Shown: piece after piece, positions 1-9,410 of the stretch
Numbering within the stretch: position 1 is the first letter of the stretch
Layout of the letters: every line of letters begins with the position of its first letter
Origin: Nonlabens marinus S1-08
Lineage (GTDB): Bacteria > Bacteroidota > Bacteroidia > Flavobacteriales > Flavobacteriaceae
Direction: 5' to 3'
DNA: 64,000 nucleotides
NCBI RefSeq assembly: GCF_000831385.1
Contig: NZ_AP014548.1
Coordinates: 868,001-932,000, forward strand
Notes under the pieces: model-generated
Database searches by the model: none
The model's input: the letters and a program-made list of their open reading frames with translations, nothing else
Told to the model about the DNA's origin: nothing
Made by a program: the position numbers and the translations under genes

Positions 1-218
1 AGGGTAGTATGACATGGTTCGCTTTCGCGAAAGCGATATTAGCACATGCAGGATTGCAAAGAAAGATTACTCCAGTAAGTGAATTTCCAACGGTGGCTAA
101 ACGGCCTGAATATAGTGTTTTGGATAGCTCTATGACGGAAGTACAATTCGGTTATGAAATTACTAGAGTATCAGAGGCGATTGAAAAAACATTTACCGCC
201 TACACAGAACAATTATAG
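1..218 (+). CDS. rmlD: dTDP-4-dehydrorhamnose reductase, C-terminal part (5' end outside window)
   Basis: The reading frame is open from the first bases to the stop at 216-218, so this is the tail of a gene that begins before the window; the ATG at 9 is internal. RmlD performs the last NADPH-dependent step of dTDP-L-rhamnose synthesis. The tail shows the family's conserved segment with W, FA and AI (residues W-F-A-F-A-K-A-I), then the typical P-T-x-A-x-R-P-x-Y-S-V-L-D motif near the C-terminus. It lies at the upstream edge of a surface-polysaccharide cluster, which fits rhamnose supply. A copy of the window-wide 16-bp palindrome encodes the F-A-F-A-K-A stretch. The assignment rests on about 70 residues only. 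Confidence 0.8.
   Translation, partial: GSMTWFAFAKAILAHAGLQRKITPVSEFPTVAKRPEYSVLDSSMTEVQFGYEITRVSEAIEKTFTAYTEQL
20..35. repeat. 16-bp palindrome copy 1 (in rmlD)
   Basis: Exact CGCTTTCGCGAAAGCG; the perfect symmetry extends to 18 bp (19-36). It is read in the A-F-A-K-A phase of rmlD and coincides with a segment that is naturally conserved in the family. Confidence 0.95.
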
Positions 219-353
219 ACTCGCGAATTTAATTCAACCGATTCTAATTTTAAATTTGATTTCTCGAATTGTTTGATCCTAAGTATACCTAAGATACATC
301 TATCATAGCGTTCAAATTAAACGTATTTTCATCTCCTGAAAAGAACTTTATCT

Positions 354-1241
354 ATGAGTCAGAAGTTGACTAAAGCTATTTATAACGCGATCCCATTTAA
401 AAGACCCGTATTTGAAGTTATCAAGCGAAATTTCGATTTACCTAGAAGCATTTATCATTATTTGAGATTTGTTGGGGAGTTTGAGGTCCAGGTGGAAAAA
501 GGACGCTCCTTTACCATTATGAATCATGCCATGCAATTGGAAAATGATGTGTACTGGAAAGGAATCGAGGGCGGATGGGAGCACACATCTATGTCTATAT
601 GGAAAGCTCTAAGTGAGGATGCACAAATAATCATGGACGTGGGTGCAAATACAGGAATCTATAGTTTAGTTTCTAAAACCATGAACCCAACGGCCCAAGT
701 TCATGCGTTTGAGCCTGTGGATCGCGTTTTTGAAAAGCTAATTCTCAATCAAGATTTAAATAACTTTGACACCTTTTGTAATAAGGAGGCGCTTTCAAAT
801 TATGATGGTGAAGCAGTGATCTATGATAAAAATACGGATCATGTATACTCTGTTACTGTTAATGAGGATAGAAGCGATAATCCCAATAGCTCTATCCCCA
901 CGACCATTACTACCAAGAGACTGGACACTTACATTCTAGAGCAAAATATAGATCAAATCGACCTCATGAAAATTGACGTAGAAGCTCATGAGCCTGAGGT
1001 TCTACAAGGCATGGGCAAATATTTGAAGGAATTTATGCCTACAATGCTTATAGAGATTTTAGAAGATCACATAGGTGCACAAGTGGAAGATGCTATTAGG
1101 GAAGCCCCCTATTTGTTTTTTCAGATTGACGAAAAAACTGGGATGAAGAGGGCGAAGTCCTTGAAAAAAGCTGATTCTTGGAATTACCTATTGTGTAGTG
1201 AAGAGACTGCTCTGAAACTAGCATCTTTTATCGTAGATTAA
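354..1241 (+). CDS. FkbM family methyltransferase
   Basis: A 295-residue SAM-dependent methyltransferase. The SAM-binding motif I is D-V-G-A-N-T-G-I-Y-S at about residue 95, followed by an acidic motif (A-F-E-P-V) and the FkbM-type K-I-D-V-E-A-H-E-P-E-V-L segment at about residue 205. FkbM enzymes usually O-methylate sugars or polyketides; here the neighbours (rmlD before, a flippase after) suggest a sugar of a surface glycan. It is preceded by 135 bp of AT-rich sequence without another gene. The actual substrate cannot be read from the sequence. Confidence 0.85.
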   Translation: MSQKLTKAIYNAIPFKRPVFEVIKRNFDLPRSIYHYLRFVGEFEVQVEKGRSFTIMNHAMQLENDVYWKGIEGGWEHTSMSIWKALSEDAQIIMDVGANTGIYSLVSKTMNPTAQVHAFEPVDRVFEKLILNQDLNNFDTFCNKEALSNYDGEAVIYDKNTDHVYSVTVNEDRSDNPNSSIPTTITTKRLDTYILEQNIDQIDLMKIDVEAHEPEVLQGMGKYLKEFMPTMLIEILEDHIGAQVEDAIREAPYLFFQIDEKTGMKRAKSLKKADSWNYLLCSEETALKLASFIVD

Positions 1242-1280
1242 ACCGGGTGTCAAACCTCAAGAACAAATTCCATCTAAGCG

Positions 1281-2594
1281 ATGAGCAAGTATGACCGCGC
1301 CTATAATTCTATTGTCCCTATAGTACAAGGTTTGTTTAATAGAGAATCTAAGATCTGGCTATTATTCTGGCGAACTGCCGGCGCTGCCATGTTTTTCATA
1401 CTCACAATTATAATGACAAACAGCTTAAGTAAAGAGGTTTTTGGAGCTTTTGAGTATGGTCGATCTAGTCTTATGCTTCTGGGGTCTATTATCCTATTCG
1501 GTACAGATCGTTCTATTTTACAATTTTTTGGACGATTGGAAAGTCAAAAATCAGGAGGAGATATTTTTCTGGTATATCGAAAAATGGTACTGATGGTGTT
1601 TAGCTTTTGTACTGTATTGCTGGTTATTTACTTCATTGTCCCTGAGTCTATTTGGATAAAGGCTTTTGCAGATTACGAAGGCTATTTAATCATTTTAAAG
1701 GTTGTTCTCTTTGTGTTCTTTTATTCGATTACCGTTTTAAATACAGAATATTTTAGAGTACTCAATAAGATGGTTCTTTCAGAGCTTTTTAGAGGAGTTT
1801 TTAAGTACTCGCCACTAGCCGTCATTGTTCTTTATATAATGATTACTCAGAATTATCAGTACCTGTTTGAATTATACCTCTTAGGCTTTGTAGTGCTTTC
1901 CGTAATAACTACAGCACTGGTGTTATGGTTGAAGCACCCACTTTCTAGAAAAGCTAAAATCAGCACTAATGAAATATTGAAAAAGTCATATCCTATGGCT
2001 ATTTCTGGTCTTGGTTTTATGCTGCTTACCACCATTGACATCTATTTTTTAAAGCAATACACGGGTCTCGAACAAATTGCGATATATGCTGTTCCAGTAA
2101 AGATTACTATGTTGCTGGCGATGGTTATTACGACCTTTCAAGCTGCTGTCTCTACAGAAATATCCACCCTTTTTTACAAAAAAGAAATGGACGTGTTGCA
2201 AATGAGATTGAGACGCATAACAAACATCATTTTTCTCATAACGCTGCCACTGCTGATCGGGACTTATCTATTCGGCGATATTCTCTTGGGTTTTTTTGGG
2301 AGCTCTTTTACGGAAGGGAAAACAGCACTTGATATTCTGCTTATTGGTTTTCTTTTCAGCACCTTCAGTTCATTAAGTCCTTCATATCTTAACATGACAG
2401 GTAGAGAGAAGGTTTTACAAGTAATAATTTTAATTACTGTGCTTATCAATTTGATTCTCAATCTAATATTGATACCTTCTTATGGTATTGTTGGTGCCGC
2501 GGCGGCATCTTCGCTAAGCATGGCGTTCTGGACGGTAGTATCCTTGATATATTCTTATAAGAAAGATAGAATTAAGCTGTTTGTACACTTTTAG
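1281..2594 (+). CDS. Wzx-type polysaccharide flippase (MATE/MVF superfamily)
   Basis: A 437-residue integral membrane protein with about 12 to 14 hydrophobic segments spread over its length. The N-terminal F-W-R-T-A-G segment and V-F-G-A-F-E-Y motif after the first helix are typical of Wzx/RfbX translocases, which flip undecaprenyl-linked repeat units across the inner membrane. It starts 39 bp after the FkbM methyltransferase gene, probably in the same transcript. Together with the polymerase-like genes downstream it points to Wzx/Wzy-dependent assembly. The family is clear; the sugar unit it moves is unknown. Confidence 0.85.
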   Translation: MSKYDRAYNSIVPIVQGLFNRESKIWLLFWRTAGAAMFFILTIIMTNSLSKEVFGAFEYGRSSLMLLGSIILFGTDRSILQFFGRLESQKSGGDIFLVYRKMVLMVFSFCTVLLVIYFIVPESIWIKAFADYEGYLIILKVVLFVFFYSITVLNTEYFRVLNKMVLSELFRGVFKYSPLAVIVLYIMITQNYQYLFELYLLGFVVLSVITTALVLWLKHPLSRKAKISTNEILKKSYPMAISGLGFMLLTTIDIYFLKQYTGLEQIAIYAVPVKITMLLAMVITTFQAAVSTEISTLFYKKEMDVLQMRLRRITNIIFLITLPLLIGTYLFGDILLGFFGSSFTEGKTALDILLIGFLFSTFSSLSPSYLNMTGREKVLQVIILITVLINLILNLILIPSYGIVGAAAASSLSMAFWTVVSLIYSYKKDRIKLFVHF

Positions 2595-2624
2595 AAACAA
2601 TTTTCACCTCTTAAAATTAGGTGT

Positions 2625-3740
2625 CTACCTTACAGACTCTAGCAATCTGACATATATTTCACCAATTTTTTTTATAGAGAAATCCTTGGCTCTATTGATG
2701 ATTTCTTCCCTAGAATAATTCTCTGGATGATGCAATACCTTTAAAATTGCAGCGGATAACGCTTCAGGATTTTGCATTTCACAAAGCTCTCCGATAGTAG
2801 GTTTATTGATAATAAAATTAGGTCCCCCAGGACAGTCAGTACTTACTACTGGAATTCCGTAGGACATAGCTTCAACGATTACGTTTCCAAACCCTTCAAA
2901 GTCTGAGCTCAATATAAACGCTTCTGCATTGCTATAATATCTAGATGTGTCCTCAACAAATCCCATAAAAATTACTCTATCAGTCAACCCTAAGGACTTT
3001 GTTCGTCGCTCAAGAGCTCCGCGTAAAGTTCCCTCTCCCAAAATGATGAGCTTAATGGTCTTATTTGTTAAGCAAACTTTGTAAAACGCATCAATCATTA
3101 ATGATTGATTCTTTTGACTTTCTAATCTCCCTACTGTTAGAAGGTATGGAAAATCAAAATCTAGAGGTTTAATGTTTGTGTTTTCTTGAAAAGTGGGGTT
3201 TCCAATTATATGTACAGGCAGACTGTCATTCCCTACAAATCTTTTGTATGAAGCAGCGGTGTCTGGAGAGTTTGCAATTAAGTTTTGCGCATTTTTAAAA
3301 GCTGTTTTAAGCACAGGTCGCAGAAAAAACGGTAAGGTCGATTTACGATATATGTTTGCCATACTCAAAATGAGCTTAGTGCGATGAGCTACCTTTTTGT
3401 GAGCAAAATAAGCGATCATGTTTGACTCATGGACGGTGGCTAGAAGATAATCAGGCTGTTCTTTTTTGAGTAACTTGCATAAGGCAACGTAAGATTTCAA
3501 AATCCTTATCACCCTATTTATTGTTCTTATACTGGAATATTTAGTCCCAGCAACGGGTTTATTGATGACTCTTTTATCTAAAAGATTAAGGAATGAATCG
3601 CCGTAGGCATAAAATAATACTACATCAAAACCATTACTTACAAAGTAGTTAGAGAGATTCACAAAAACCATTTCTGCTCCTCCACCTCCTAGTAATGGAA
3701 CAAATAATACTATCTTTCTTTTGTTGCTCTCCGTGGCCAT
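2625..3740 (-). CDS. glycosyltransferase family 4
   Basis: A 371-residue GT4 (GT-B fold) enzyme. The N-terminal glycine-rich loop (P-L-L-G-G-G-G-A-E) binds the acceptor side; the C-terminal half has T-V-G-R-L-E-S-Q-K-N at about residue 200, and the retaining E-x7-E signature in E-G-F-G-N-V-I-V-E at about residue 290. It should transfer a nucleotide-activated hexose or similar sugar to a lipid-linked glycan at the inner membrane. It is a single gene on the minus strand, convergent with the flippase and divergent from the methyltransferase at 3837. Confidence 0.85.
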   Translation of the reverse strand: MATESNKRKIVLFVPLLGGGGAEMVFVNLSNYFVSNGFDVVLFYAYGDSFLNLLDKRVINKPVAGTKYSSIRTINRVIRILKSYVALCKLLKKEQPDYLLATVHESNMIAYFAHKKVAHRTKLILSMANIYRKSTLPFFLRPVLKTAFKNAQNLIANSPDTAASYKRFVGNDSLPVHIIGNPTFQENTNIKPLDFDFPYLLTVGRLESQKNQSLMIDAFYKVCLTNKTIKLIILGEGTLRGALERRTKSLGLTDRVIFMGFVEDTSRYYSNAEAFILSSDFEGFGNVIVEAMSYGIPVVSTDCPGGPNFIINKPTIGELCEMQNPEALSAAILKVLHHPENYSREEIINRAKDFSIKKIGEIYVRLLESVR

Positions 3741-3836
3741 GAATTGTTACCTTGATTTTGATTTGAAATTTAGTTAGAATCTTAATCATTAAGTTTGCGA
3801 GGATACAATCAATTGTACTTATACGTATACTGTTGC

Positions 3837-4568
3837 ATGAGATATTTTCTAACAAAAACGATAAGGCGGGAAACTTTCAACCCAGGATTTTTGGGGTTTT
3901 TCATAAACCCTTACTTTTTTATTAGAAGAGGTTTATATAAAGGAATAGAAAAAAATGCAAATGCTTTATCAGGAACACTTTTAGATTTTGGTTGTGGGAG
4001 CAAGCCATATAGAAAGCTCTTTAATGTCAATGAGTATGTAGGGCTCGATATTAAAGAAAGCGGTAATCACAAAACCAATAAAGAAGTAGATGTTTATTAC
4101 GACGGTATAACGATACCTTTTGATTCCCATGTTTTTGACAGTATTTTCTCAAGCGAAGTCTTTGAACACGTGTTCAATCTAGATGAGGTAATGAAAGAAA
4201 TCAACCGAGTTTGCAAAATGGAAGGAAAGTTATTAATAACGGTTCCTTTTGTCTGGGATGAGCATGAGATACCGTATGACTTTGGCCGATATACTTCTTA
4301 TGGAATCAAACATGTTTTAGAAAAAAATGGTTTTGAGGTTTTGAATCTTGAAAAGTCGACAACATTTGTTCAAACGATTTTTCAACTGTGGAATTCCTAT
4401 CTATTCCAAAACGTTCTCAGCAATAAAATCTTAAAAGCCATTTTCACACCTATTTTATTGCCGCCGTTTACATTATTAGGGATTATTTTAAACGTGATCC
4501 TTCCTAAAAACAAAGACTTATACCACAATAATATTGTACTTGCCCAGAAGGTAAATGACATTTCTTAA
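3837..4568 (+). CDS. class I SAM-dependent methyltransferase
   Basis: About 243 residues from the chosen ATG (M-R-Y-F-L-T). An in-frame ATG at 3795 would add 14 residues, but these are not methyltransferase-like. Motif I is L-D-F-G-C-G-S-K-P-Y, followed by V-G-L-D-I, then an F-D-S-I-F-S-S-E-V-F-E-H motif of the Methyltransf_11 type and an I-T-V-P-F segment. The C-terminal 60 residues are hydrophobic, so the protein may be membrane-associated. It probably methylates a glycan or lipid intermediate of the cluster; the substrate is unknown. Confidence 0.75.
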   Translation: MRYFLTKTIRRETFNPGFLGFFINPYFFIRRGLYKGIEKNANALSGTLLDFGCGSKPYRKLFNVNEYVGLDIKESGNHKTNKEVDVYYDGITIPFDSHVFDSIFSSEVFEHVFNLDEVMKEINRVCKMEGKLLITVPFVWDEHEIPYDFGRYTSYGIKHVLEKNGFEVLNLEKSTTFVQTIFQLWNSYLFQNVLSNKILKAIFTPILLPPFTLLGIILNVILPKNKDLYHNNIVLAQKVNDIS

Positions 4569-4617
4569 TTGACTCGCACTTATAGAAGTTTTAAAATTCT
4601 ATTCTATAGAAAAGCAA

Positions 4618-5718
4618 ATGATAACCAGTTTTTACAATAAAAATACACTACTATTTATTTCAATTGGGGTAGCGGTAACCCTAATAGGAATGCTGAGTTC
4701 CTTCTATCTGCCAGCACGGTTCCTTGCAGATGCTGGAACCATTGTATCTGATCAATACAACGAGATAGGATGGCTGGGATCCTATCCTTTCTCTATAGGA
4801 TTCTATCAAAAAACGGGTTTGAGTGATCTGGACTATAGTCTCGTGGGGCTAATTCAGGTTCCCATCCTTTTCTATATCATTGGTAAGCTAGGGATTCCTG
4901 ATGTGTTTGCAAGGTTCACCCTTAGAAATGGAATCGTGTGGATTAATTTATTGCTTATCGCATTTTTCGTATCCTATCCATCAAAAGAGTTTATCAATAT
5001 TCTTTACCTAGGCATTATAGCACTGGTATTGATATCCCCTATGAGTCTTAGAAAAAAGATACTTATTTCCACACTGCTATTTGCTTTTTTTAGTTGGTTT
5101 TTCAGACCGTATTATATTTTAGTTCCCATCATCGCTGGTTGTATTTATGTTGTGAATATTGTGTCTATTAGAAATAAGGCTATCTCAAATATTGTCATAG
5201 GACTTCTATTCACCGCTTTTATTTCCTTTTCTTATGGAGCCGTTAAAGGCGAGTTCATGACGGAAAGTTCTCGAGAAAACCTCAACGAAATGAGGCTTGA
5301 AAAAGGGGATCAGGATGCTGATACCATGATTGTATCTCCAGTTCCAGCAGATACCGTTTATGGAGAATCCATATCTATTTTATACGGTTTTTTCACAGTG
5401 AACATTCCTTTGAACGGCTTGCGATTTTGGTATAAACCACAGGTAATAGCCTTTCTCTTATTACAACTGATCACGTTCTACGTGCTTTTTGTTTACTATG
5501 GCCGGGTATTAAAAAACAGGAAGTTTTCCCATGAGCAGTGGGTGTTGAACCTGCTTTTCGCTTATTTCATATTACAAGGTGTTTTTGAGCCAGACCTAGG
5601 TAGTGCCATACGTCACAAGATTGGAGTAATCCCGTTATTATGGCTAGCGATGTATTATGATCAAAACCTAATCAAGCGACCTAAGCTCACGAGAAAATAT
5701 ATATTTAAACGTAGTTGA
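4618..5718 (+). CDS. multi-pass membrane protein, possible EpsG/Wzy-like polysaccharide polymerase
   Basis: A 366-residue protein with about nine to ten hydrophobic segments and a larger hydrophilic loop around residues 205-250. The S-Y-P-S-K-E-F segment near residue 120 and F-F-R-P-Y-Y near residue 162 resemble the charged positions between helices of EpsG-type polymerases; this is a resemblance I recall, not a search result. It stops 1 nt before the next gene (O-antigen ligase family), so the two are co-translated. No other family is recognisable. Confidence 0.5.
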   Translation: MITSFYNKNTLLFISIGVAVTLIGMLSSFYLPARFLADAGTIVSDQYNEIGWLGSYPFSIGFYQKTGLSDLDYSLVGLIQVPILFYIIGKLGIPDVFARFTLRNGIVWINLLLIAFFVSYPSKEFINILYLGIIALVLISPMSLRKKILISTLLFAFFSWFFRPYYILVPIIAGCIYVVNIVSIRNKAISNIVIGLLFTAFISFSYGAVKGEFMTESSRENLNEMRLEKGDQDADTMIVSPVPADTVYGESISILYGFFTVNIPLNGLRFWYKPQVIAFLLLQLITFYVLFVYYGRVLKNRKFSHEQWVLNLLFAYFILQGVFEPDLGSAIRHKIGVIPLLWLAMYYDQNLIKRPKLTRKYIFKRS

Positions 5719-5719
5719 T

Positions 5720-7012
5720 ATGAAAGACAGCGTTAAGACTAGAGGTTACTATGAGATACTAATTGCTGTTCTAGCGAGCATACTTGTTTTTCCTAAACCA
5801 GCGACAATTGCCATTCTGATATTCGTTGTGGTCAGCTTGTTTTATTATCACAATATAAAGTGGACTCGAGTAGCGATATGGTCCATTGTCATAATCGCTT
5901 TGCCTTTTGTGCTGGATTTAATATTCCTTTGGAATAATGATGTATTGGGTGAGGGCTTAAAGCACATGGAGAAACGTTTATCCATGGCTGTATTCCCTAT
6001 ACTGATTTTATCCCAAAGGCAAGATTTCAACCTGTTGCGTATCTTAAAGATTTACTCTACGATTTTCACCATACTTCTAACCGTGCTGTTTGCGAGGTAT
6101 GCTATAGTTGAGTCAGCCTTATTTTACAAATACCTTAATGGTATTCATTTATGGGAAATGGGCTATGCATTTGCTAACAGTATGGGATTGCATGCTCCAG
6201 CGGTAAATATGCATGTAGCATTTTTGGTACTGGTGCATACCTACTTAATTGCTTGTTGTTGGAAAAGGATGACTTTGCGTCTGCGTATTCTCAGGATCAT
6301 TCTATGGTGTATATCCGTATTTATGTTGCTCTATCTCAATACAAGAATTGCAGTAGGTATTGCCTTAGTGGGCATTCTGGTCATAATTTTTCTGGAATTA
6401 TCCCGCCAGGTAAACATCCGCTCATTAATTATTTCTACAAGTATTGCTGCTTTGTTATTGATTTTTATTGTTTTCGCTTTCGCGAAAGCGAACCCATACA
6501 TGCTAGAGAAATACACAACGAAAACGTTTAAAAACATTGATATGGTGGGGAGGCTGGATGAATTTGACGATCCAGAAGGAGAGGTGTTTACCAGTTTTGT
6601 TACCCGATTAAGCATTTGGAAAACAGCATGGGATAGAGCTCAAGACAATTTGTGGATAGGCGTGGGTGCCGCTGATGGGAAAAAAGAGTTGAGTCAGGCA
6701 TATGTTGACACAAATCAGGCTTTTCTTGCCAAATACAAGTTTCCAACACACAATCAATATTTGGACTTTTTACTAAAGTTTGGAATACTAGGGCTCTTTG
6801 CAGTGGTTATTTATATGTTTCACATACTGTGGCTCGCATTGAAACTTAAGAACAGCTTGGTTTTTATGTTTTTTATCTTATTTCTCGTCTCAAATCTCAC
6901 GGATGATTTCTTGATTCGCTTTGATGGTATTGCTTTTAGCGCATTGTGGATCAGTATTTTTGCTTCTCAATACTGGAAAGATCGTGCAGATACAAATCTA
7001 CTAACTGCTTGA
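5720..7012 (+). CDS. O-antigen ligase / Wzy-like polymerase family protein
   Basis: A 430-residue polytopic protein of the Wzy_C (O-antigen ligase) family. The family region is near residues 285-370: R-L-S-I-W-K-T-A-W-D-R-A, W-I-G-V-G-A-A-D-G, then T-H-N-Q-Y-L-D-F-L-L-K-F-G, where the conserved periplasmic His lies. Members polymerise repeat units or ligate the glycan to lipid A core. A second family member is encoded at 8096, so one may polymerise and the other ligate. Its last 62 nt overlap the end of the convergent glycosyltransferase gene. A palindrome copy encodes F-A-F-A-K-A at the end of a membrane segment. Confidence 0.8.
   Translation: MKDSVKTRGYYEILIAVLASILVFPKPATIAILIFVVVSLFYYHNIKWTRVAIWSIVIIALPFVLDLIFLWNNDVLGEGLKHMEKRLSMAVFPILILSQRQDFNLLRILKIYSTIFTILLTVLFARYAIVESALFYKYLNGIHLWEMGYAFANSMGLHAPAVNMHVAFLVLVHTYLIACCWKRMTLRLRILRIILWCISVFMLLYLNTRIAVGIALVGILVIIFLELSRQVNIRSLIISTSIAALLLIFIVFAFAKANPYMLEKYTTKTFKNIDMVGRLDEFDDPEGEVFTSFVTRLSIWKTAWDRAQDNLWIGVGAADGKKELSQAYVDTNQAFLAKYKFPTHNQYLDFLLKFGILGLFAVVIYMFHILWLALKLKNSLVFMFFILFLVSNLTDDFLIRFDGIAFSALWISIFASQYWKDRADTNLLTA
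6475..6490. repeat. 16-bp palindrome copy 2
   Basis: Exact copy inside the Wzy_C family gene, read as F-A-F-A-K-A. Symmetry extends to 20 bp (6473-6492). Confidence 0.95.
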
Positions 7013-8069
7013 AATTCTTATTACAGTCGTAAAGCTCTAAAACACGCTTTCTCCCTGCGGCACCCATCGTTTTTCGCGTCTGTAAATCTCTAAGCATTGA
7101 GATGAACTTAACATAGTCGTAGTTCTGATCAACTAAGAAACCTGTCTTTCCATGCTCTACAAGGTCCTTATTTCCTATAATATTTGATGCAATTACTGGA
7201 AGACCCATCGCCATGGCCTCAATAACAGCTATGGGCAGACCTTCCCATAAAGAGGTCTGGATGTAAACGTCTAATTGCTTAAGTAAGGGAATTGCCTCGT
7301 TTTTATCTACAAACCAGCCGGTGACTTCAATATTAGGCGCAGTAATTTTATGTTTTAGGTTTCCAGATCCTATCCATAAAAAGGATTCTTGACGGGACTG
7401 CAGTGCAATTTCATTGAATGTAGTGGGATCCTTTTGAAAGCTGATTCTTCCTAATGTTCCTAATTTCAAAGAATTATTATTTGAATGTTGTTTCGAGCTA
7501 TCAAACTGGTCCATACGTATACCATTCCTTATCAATTGTGCGGAAGCATTCATTTTTACTGCAAGCCCCCATTCTGTATCACCACATGCGATAGTCTTGG
7601 TTCTAGAAAACCTAGCAAACAAAAATTCAATATTTTTATAAAAACGCCTTTTCAAAGTTGAGATGTCCTGACGTAAGAAGGAATAGCCATGTGGCGTATA
7701 ATAAGTGGGCTTTTTGAATTTGCAAACCATAATAGCAATCTTTCCCAGGATTCCTGCCTTGCTGCTGTGCAGGTGGATCACATCTGGGTTCACTTGACTG
7801 ATCAGCTTACTTATTTGTTTCACTCCATTGAAATCTGACCTTAAAGAAATTTCTTTTTTAAGATCTAATAAGACTAACTCGACGTTTGCATGGAAGTCTT
7901 GTGCGACTTTTTCAGGATCAATTTCATCTCTCTTGTTGCTATAAGCAATCACTAATTTAATTCTTGAATCCTGACCTAATACATGCGATAAATCTGTAAA
8001 ATAGCTGTAAACACCACCGCCTAATGCCTCGACCACATGTAAAACGACGGTTTTATTTTTTGAAATCAT
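6951..8069 (-). CDS. glycosyltransferase family 4
   Basis: A 372-residue GT4 enzyme. It has the N-terminal glycine-rich E-A-L-G-G-G-V loop, the D-V-I-H-L-H-S-S-K-A-G segment near residue 95, L-G-R-I-S-F-Q-K-D near residue 207, and the E-x7-E signature E-G-L-P-I-A-V-I-E near residue 280. It probably adds a sugar to the lipid-linked repeat unit. The stop (TGA read from 6953 to 6951) lies inside the 3' end of the convergent ligase-type gene. It is divergent from the gene at 8096 with only 26 bp between the start codons, so promoters must overlap coding sequence. Confidence 0.85.
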   Translation of the reverse strand: MISKNKTVVLHVVEALGGGVYSYFTDLSHVLGQDSRIKLVIAYSNKRDEIDPEKVAQDFHANVELVLLDLKKEISLRSDFNGVKQISKLISQVNPDVIHLHSSKAGILGKIAIMVCKFKKPTYYTPHGYSFLRQDISTLKRRFYKNIEFLFARFSRTKTIACGDTEWGLAVKMNASAQLIRNGIRMDQFDSSKQHSNNNSLKLGTLGRISFQKDPTTFNEIALQSRQESFLWIGSGNLKHKITAPNIEVTGWFVDKNEAIPLLKQLDVYIQTSLWEGLPIAVIEAMAMGLPVIASNIIGNKDLVEHGKTGFLVDQNYDYVKFISMLRDLQTRKTMGAAGRKRVLELYDCNKNFKQLVDLYLHDLSSIEKQKY

Positions 8070-8095
8070 AGATGATGTAAAGGTATAACTACCGT

Positions 8096-9409
8096 TTGTT
8101 TACCGTACTCAATTTCTCCATCTTCGCATTGATAATTATGGAAGCGGGAAAAATAATTAGATTGTCTTATGTAGATAAATCGCCCATGTACGGGTTGTTT
8201 CTATTATTTGCAATGCCCGTGATCCCGCATTTTGTTTCCAGCGTCTTAATTTTTTTGTTTTTAGCAAGCAGCTTCGTCTCTTATGTGAAAAGGAAAAATA
8301 AAACTTTCTTGACCAGTTTTTATTTTTTGAGTACGACTTTGTTTTTTGTTTACCTGCTAAGTCTAACCTATTCGGAAAATCTCGAGTATGCGATTAAAAA
8401 AATAAGCACTGCATTACCATTAATTGCAATACCGCTCGCATTTTCCTTCTTCTCTACTGAACAATTAAATTTTTGTAGAACCCATTTAAAGGATTATTTA
8501 AAAACCTACATAGCTGCAGTAGGCTTGTTGATTGGGATTTCTACGGTTCAACTCTTAGCAGATCACACTCTGGTAGAATTATTCAATGCACCAAGAGGAT
8601 TTTATCACTCCTTAAAACTCTTGTATGGCATGGATAGTTTGTATTTAAGCTATCATCTCTCCATTGCAGTTTTGTTTGCCACCTACCTTTTTTATATTTC
8701 AAAAAAGTTTTGGAAAGCTATAGTGGCTTTTATCATTTTAGCATCTCTATTTATAATCTTACTTTATTTAGGGTTTAAGGCAGGTCTCATAGCTAGTATC
8801 TTGAGCTTTGGAATAATATCCATTCTGACTAACAAATGGAAGTTATGGATTTTATTCGCCTCAATGTTGACCCTATTGATTGCTACAATAATATTCTCAC
8901 CTAAAATTGCAGACCGCTTTTCAGAGTTACTGATTGTCAAAAATGAAGCCTCAATACGTAACACTAGTACTGTTAGGTCTGACGTAAATCAATGCACATT
9001 TCTATTGCTTCCGGAAGCTGGTTTTATAGGATATGGAATAGGTGACGGAAAGGCAGAGCTTCAGGAATGCTTATCCACAGTCAATAAAGATTTGGCAAAC
9101 CGATCTTACAATACACATAATCAATATTTTAGTATCATAGTAAATGTAGGATTTATTGGCTTGACTTTGTTTCTAGGCTCCCTATTCATTTTGTCCATTA
9201 TTTCATTAAATGTCAAGAATCATTTAGCAATTACCCTTGCAATTCTATTTGCGGTCTGGATGCTTGCAGAAAATATTTTGGAACGGCAAGGTGGGATTAT
9301 GTACTTTTCATTATTCACAAGCTTTTTGTTTGTAATTAACTTTAAAACCACACGTAAATTACCGCTTTTATTATCTCATGAAAAAATAATGGAAGCCATC
9401 AATAAATAA
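8096..9409 (+). CDS. O-antigen ligase / Wzy-like polymerase family protein (second copy)
   Basis: Up to 437 residues; a later ATG at 8138 (M-E-A-G-K) is an alternative start that gives 423. The protein is polytopic, with a conserved periplasmic block near residues 295-360: G-F-I-G-Y-G-I-G-D-G-K-A-E-L and Y-N-T-H-N-Q-Y-F-S-I. This parallels the block in the gene at 5720, but overall similarity is low, so they are distant paralogues rather than a recent duplication. It should act as polymerase or ligase of the surface glycan at the inner membrane. Confidence 0.75.
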   Translation: MFTVLNFSIFALIIMEAGKIIRLSYVDKSPMYGLFLLFAMPVIPHFVSSVLIFLFLASSFVSYVKRKNKTFLTSFYFLSTTLFFVYLLSLTYSENLEYAIKKISTALPLIAIPLAFSFFSTEQLNFCRTHLKDYLKTYIAAVGLLIGISTVQLLADHTLVELFNAPRGFYHSLKLLYGMDSLYLSYHLSIAVLFATYLFYISKKFWKAIVAFIILASLFIILLYLGFKAGLIASILSFGIISILTNKWKLWILFASMLTLLIATIIFSPKIADRFSELLIVKNEASIRNTSTVRSDVNQCTFLLLPEAGFIGYGIGDGKAELQECLSTVNKDLANRSYNTHNQYFSIIVNVGFIGLTLFLGSLFILSIISLNVKNHLAITLAILFAVWMLAENILERQGGIMYFSLFTSFLFVINFKTTRKLPLLLSHEKIMEAINK

Positions 9410-9410
9410 G

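Noticed and set aside
2595..2624. Weak hairpin CACCT...AGGTG between the flippase and GT4 genes
   Set aside because: Only a 5-bp stem with an 8-nt loop and no clear T-run; too weak to call a terminator.
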